Positions 9,355 through 12,781 of a stretch of 12,781 bases of DNA are shown one piece after another. The notes under the pieces are model-generated. The model was not told the DNA's origin. It did no database searches and worked only from the letters and a program-made list of their open reading frames with translations. Position 1 is the first letter of the stretch; each line of letters opens with the position of its first letter. The stretch covers positions 1-12,781 of the forward strand of contig WIDE01000295.1 in NCBI GenBank assembly GCA_015039315.1. Direction: 5' to 3'. A program made the position numbers and the translations under genes. The DNA comes from Clavulina sp. PMI_390. Taxonomy: Eukaryota; Basidiomycota; Agaricomycetes; Cantharellales; Hydnaceae.

Positions 9355-9417
9355 TCAGGTTATATCGCCTAGAATTGGGGAAAAATGTTTCCTGCTGCGT
9401 GCGATGAAGCCCTGAAC
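9355..9417 (+). repeat. Diverged direct repeat, copy 2
   Basis: Partner of 8402-8464, in the same orientation 953 bp downstream. Here the text is TCAGGTTATATCGCC at the start and GCGATGAAGCCCTGAAC at the end. The two copies bracket the TATA/pyrimidine module, but at about 76 percent identity over only 63 bp they are too short and too diverged to be called LTRs of one element. Confidence 0.5.
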
Positions 9418-9966
9418 GTCGCCAGTTCGAGCTGGAACCCCACCACTGACCATCGAACACTCCATTCGCGGCCCCTCGGTTATGCTGAAACATGTGGAGC
9501 GATTGTTAATATTCAATCGCCATACCCTGGCACTGCCCTTTGGACGCTTCCATCTTACAATACCGCCGTCTCCGTCGCTATTCAAGTTGTTTCTTGCCAA
9601 GAATCACCTTGATCCCCGATTGATGACTTGCCCGTTATTTCAATCTATACTATCGTACCTATGCCACCCATGCGGCGTTGCTCCATCCCGCACATCACCT
9701 ACCCAAAAAGTCCACTGAGCTCCATCTGCCAACACTTCCTCCCCATCGCCTGGATAACAATTTCCAGTTTCAATGGAAATACCCAATCATGGGTTTTTCC
9801 AGCTACGGGTGCCAGCTCTGGAATTATACTTTTGCTATTAGTCACATCTTGCAGAGCAAAGCAAGAGCAATAATACAAGAAATGAACAAGCAATATGCAT
9901 TACAATAACCGAAAAGTGAGAGATCTGATATGCGTCTCGCCGTGCGACCTCCTATCCGTACAGAGC

Positions 9967-9969
9967 TAA
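9967..9969. repeat. Left target-site duplication TAA
   Basis: TAA directly precedes the GGGCC end of the foldback element and is matched by TAA directly after its other end at 10831-10833. The base pairing of the arms stops here (9968/10832 do not pair), which fixes the element boundary. Three-base TTA/TAA duplications are the PIF/Harbinger hallmark. Confidence 0.75.
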
Positions 9970-10830
9970 GGGCCTGTTCGGGTGCAATACTGTATCAGTA
10001 TTTCCCATTCAGTAGAGAATACAGTAACGATGTAACAGTCATGCTATTTGGATTGGCGTTCGGCTGCGCAGTATCCAAGTGGAGTATTTGGATATCGGTA
10101 TTTGCTTCAATGACCTTCACACATCATGGTAAAGGCGGACCTGCTTGTTTATCAACAATGCTACTCATATGACCTCACTGCATCTTGGCCCGTGGCAGCT
10201 TGGTACGTATTCTCCAGCCACCCTGCTTGCAGTGGTAAACAGTATTTGTCCCTGGGATTGATATGAGCGATGGAGGACCAGTATTGGCCTGCGGTAAAAT
10301 ACAGGCCATCTGAATGCTGCTCCAACCAAAATACAGTATCTGAATACTACGGCGTATCCCGGCTCTCCCAAGTATCCAAATACAGCTCCAAAATACTGTA
10401 TCAGTATTTTGGAGCTGTATTTGGATACTTGGGAGAGCCGGGATACGCCGTAGTATTCAGATACTGTATTTTGGTTGGAGCAGCATTCAGATGGCCTGTA
10501 TTTTACCGCAGGCCAATACTGGTCCTCCATCGCTCATATCAATCCCAGGGACAAATACTGTTTACCACTGCAAGCAGGGTGGCTGGAGAATACGTACCAA
10601 GCTGCCACGGGCCAAGATGCAGTGAGGTCATATGAGTAGCATTGTTGATAAACAAGCAGGTCCGCCTTTACCATGATGTGTGAAGGTCATTGAAGCAAAT
10701 ACCAATATCCAAATACTCCACTTGGATACTGCACAGCCGAACGCCAATCCAAATAGCGTGACTGTTACATTGTTACTGTATTCTCTACTGAATGGGAAAT
10801 ACTGATACAGTATTGCACCCAAACAGGCCC
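9970..10830. mobile_element. 861-bp foldback element, PIF/Harbinger (Tourist)-like
   Basis: The element is one inverted repeat. Position x pairs with 20800-x across its whole length, leaving a single unpaired base at 10400 and two 430-bp arms that differ at only five sites. Ends read GGGCCTGTTCGGGTGC at the left and its near-exact complement at the right. The sequence immediately outside both ends is TAA (9967-9969 and 10831-10833), the 3-bp TTA/TAA target duplication typical of PIF/Harbinger transposons and Tourist MITEs. The motif AATACTGTATCAGTATTT occurs near both ends and, as AAATACTGTATCAGTATTTT, at the exact centre, so internal binding sites may be repeated. No transposase is encoded; open frames are mirror-image shadows of the palindrome. 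It must therefore be non-autonomous and mobilised in trans. At 861 bp and fully palindromic it is larger than a usual MITE. Confidence 0.85.
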
Positions 10831-10833
10831 TAA
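10831..10833. repeat. Right target-site duplication TAA
   Basis: TAA directly follows the CAGGCCC end of the foldback element, matching the copy at 9967-9969. Because TAA is only 3 bp, the call depends on its exact placement at both ends of the inverted repeat. Confidence 0.75.
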
Positions 10834-12274
10834 TCTTTTGCTGGCTCATGATCAATTTCTTGCATCGGAACACTACTGTAATGAGTTTCCCGCCCTATTT
10901 TATCGCCCAGCTACAGCAACTCCGAGTCCGACGGACAAACCGCGTGATCACGAACGGTATACACCAGATACATCATCAAAAACAATAACCCCTCATCCTT
11001 TATTCAAGTACCCGAGATAATTGACCGTCCTTGCCATTCCTCCAATCAGAGCGTAAAAATATAATTCTCATCACTGTGGGCTGTACATATCATAAGTTGA
11101 ATGGCCGGCCTCGTATTTGCAATCTTTTGTGACTTCATGAGTGATCAATTACCCAAAAATTCTCATCTCCCACCAGGACCTCACGCTCCGAGCACCGCAG
11201 AACAGTGCCGTTCGACCAGTATCCAGGCGCATTGTGGGTTTATTGGCGCAGGTTAATCATTATTATACACCTGGCCTTAGTCAATTTGTGCTCATCGTGC
11301 AGCACTGATAAATCATTTACACCCCCCCTGATTGGCTGAGATTCGGTGATATGTAGTTATTTTTGACATTCAGTGGAAACTTCCACTGGCAGAGTGGCAC
11401 ATATTCGCCTGATCTACTATAGGTAGAATCGCCGGCCAACTAATGGATTGACACCTATGTACTGAGACTAGCACCTATGGAAACGTTCGTGTTTTTGAGA
11501 GAGAAAAGAAAGCCGCCATCAGTTTCTTACCTGGCCACTCTGTGAGAGTTACAAGGCAGTTGTTACGGGTCCCGATTGGAAAGAGGCGGAGTCGAGAAAC
11601 TGAGTTTGACCTGACCGTTGAGCTCAGCAGGGCGGAAACCAAGCGGATTAGAGGCGAGAGAAGGACATGAAGACGAGAATTAGAGGAAGGATGACAAGAG
11701 TTCATTCCAGGCAGCCCTAAGGACTTTGAACTACAATTATTCATCGTACAGTGATCAAAATCAAAGGAAAACTGAGCGAGTGGACTGGAATGGTACGGCG
11801 AGGTGTGGGGATATGATGAGTCATTACTGATTAGACAATCGATCCATAACAGTAATCGCGGGGTTGTGATCACCTCTACTAGCTAGGAAGCGTATATCAA
11901 TTCGTCAGGGTATCAATTTGAATAATAATTAGAAGTCAATGTGGAGGGGTGGGGGGCGGGGAATAAGGCCTTGAGTTGTCCGATAGAATATAAGCGACGT
12001 GCATGGATGCGAGTACTTGAGCGGAAGAAAAGGGGAGAGCGTTGGAGCGACTATATATCGCAGAAGAAGCACCACGTAAATTAGATAGCATCAACGAGGA
12101 AAAGCCATGCTTTAGTAAGTAAAGTGAGCGTCAATGACCATGGCGAGGCGGCGATACTATGGACCTGAGGAGAGCTCATCATGTTATTTATGTATTTTGG
12201 GTCTAAATTACGGTCAGAGGTGTATAATGACTAGACAAATTCGTCCTCCTTATCATATCGTCGCGCCCGCAGGG
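10834..12274. other. Gene-free region right of the foldback element
   Basis: No supported gene. The longest frame (11475-11873, minus, 132 codons) opens only with GTG, is dominated by Ser and Leu, and shows no known motif. A short perfect palindrome lies at 11371-11388. Near 12052 a TATATAT box precedes an ATG (12107) in good context with a GTAAGT donor eight bases later, but the implied protein is only 48 residues and runs into the 57-bp repeat. The region may hold unrecognised small genes or regulatory DNA. Confidence 0.5.
11371..11388. repeat. Palindrome CAGTGGAA-AC-TTCCACTG
   Basis: A perfect 8-bp inverted repeat with a 2-nt centre in an otherwise featureless stretch. TTCC/GGAA cores are used by several DNA-binding families, but nothing nearby identifies a target gene. 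Confidence 0.4.
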
Positions 12275-12331
12275 GTTCTGTTCTGTTCTGTTCTGTTTGG
12301 TTTCAGCGTGTAACCGGATTACGATTTACGC
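12275..12331. repeat. 57-bp dispersed repeat with TTCTG tail, copy 2
   Basis: Same orientation and boundaries as 4165-4221, differing only at 12302 (T for C). The identical cut-off at both ends in unrelated flanks shows that the unit is 57 bp, at least for these two copies. High identity over 8.1 kb separation means recent spread or selection. Confidence 0.7.
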
Positions 12332-12781
12332 CTAGCCGACCGTGAGAAGAGCCCACCTCCTCGTCGCCGGCAACACAACGCCCACATCGGCCGAAGGCAC
12401 CCTTCCAAAGGCACGTAGACTATCTGATAGGCGCGTGTGCATTCTGGGTGCGAGGTCTTACCAGCCATAAGCCGTATCAAGAAACATTGGCCGTAACTAC
12501 CAACTCCTCAGCACCACAGGGCGGTAAACCGGTGTTGCATACGTTAAAAAATGCATGCTTTGTTGTTACGACGAGATTAATATAATTATACTAGATTACT
12601 TCTGGTAGGCAATCTAGTGTATACGATTACAATCAACACTTGTCTCAGTACAACAGATGACGTCATCTGCTGCCCCCTCATCACGGAGTGAGACATAGGG
12701 TGCGCACCCTGGACGTCGGTGTAAGAGTGGGACCCCGCTAAGCATGATCACTTAGATATCATGCATGGGTGCATGGGGTGT
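12332..12781. other. Right edge, no supported gene
   Basis: No coding frame or RNA gene was recognised. The stretch contains an AT-rich segment near 12570-12600 and the 16-bp CRE-like palindrome at 12654-12669. Any gene it may regulate would lie beyond the window. Confidence 0.5.
12654..12669. promoter_or_regulatory. Perfect palindrome with CRE core TGACGTCA
   Basis: CAGATGACGTCATCTG is a perfect 16-bp palindrome centred on TGACGTCA, the cAMP-response element bound by ATF/CREB-type bZIP dimers, which are present in fungi as stress regulators. An eight-base CRE extended by four more symmetric bases on each side is uncommon by chance. No adjacent gene is visible in the window. Confidence 0.4.

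Larger units (their letters stand above)
8127..9966. other. Gene-free repeat-like region
   Basis: About 1.8 kb with no convincing gene. Reading frames longer than 60 codons overlap each other on both strands and show no motif or splice continuation. It contains an isolated B-box-like GGTTCGATTCC (minus, 8257-8267), a diverged direct-repeat pair (8402-8464 and 9355-9417), a TATA plus pyrimidine-rich module near 8670-8812, hairpins at 8813-8834 and 9202-9216, and echoing phrases such as CGAACACTCCACTCG/CGAACACTCCATTCG at 9190 and 9453. The texture suggests stacked, decayed transposable-element remnants. Confidence 0.5.

Noticed and set aside
8402..9417. Intact LTR retrotransposon with two LTRs
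   Set aside because: The repeats are only 63 bp and about 76 percent identical, and there is no primer-binding site, polypurine tract or pol coding between them.
10165..10635. Two 121-codon frames with almost identical proteins on opposite strands
   Set aside because: They are mirror images made by the palindromic element, not genes.
11475..11873. 132-codon minus-strand open frame
   Set aside because: It begins with GTG, not ATG, is rich in Ser and Leu, has no recognisable motif or linked exon, and lies in otherwise non-coding DNA.
4165..12331. One large 8-kb transposon bounded by the two 57-bp repeats
   Set aside because: The copies are direct, not inverted, lack flanking duplications, and the interior contains ordinary spliced genes with no mobility functions.

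Overview
The window looks like nuclear DNA from a filamentous basidiomycete, probably an Agaricomycete. Every gene I can reconstruct is cut by many short GT-AG introns (mostly 53-78 nt) with perfectly matching codon phases. The kinase family resembles the expanded tyrosine-kinase-like kinases of mushrooms and Rhizoctonia-type fungi. I cannot fix the genus. No bacterial or viral features, rRNA, CRISPR array or convincing tRNA were seen.

Layout. (1) 45-3517, minus: a nine-exon gene for a superfamily 1 RNA helicase of the MOV10/SDE3/SAD-3 group, with all catalytic motifs present once introns are removed; one 30-nt microexon carries Walker A. (2) 3518-4780: non-coding, with one copy of a 57-bp TTCTG-tailed repeat and the 3' signals of the next gene. 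(3) 4781-6185 and 6330-7633, minus: two tandem kinase-domain genes with matching exon plans. The downstream copy keeps HGD, DFG and APE; the upstream copy has lost the ATP-binding lysine, the catalytic aspartate and the DFG aspartate, so it is a pseudokinase. A single TAA inside a perfect-looking 30-nt mini-intron separates the two frames, so a fused pseudokinase-kinase protein is conceivable. (4) 7672-8126, minus: a small candidate spliced gene or gene relic of unknown function. (5) 8127-9966: gene-free, repeat-like DNA with a diverged direct repeat pair and a TATA plus pyrimidine-rich module. (6) 9970-10830: an 861-bp, almost perfectly palindromic transposable element flanked by TAA duplications. 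(7) 10834-12781: gene-poor DNA with the second copy of the 57-bp repeat and short palindromes.

How it fits together. The helicase family acts in RNA silencing and transposon control in other eukaryotes, and the kinases look like a signalling family under birth-and-death evolution. Their adjacency to transposon-rich DNA fits a plastic accessory part of the genome, but I see no evidence that helicase and kinases work in one pathway. The most informative signals are the pseudokinase/kinase tandem, the foldback element, and the fact that all five differences between its arms are CpG transitions, which points to cytosine-methylation decay.
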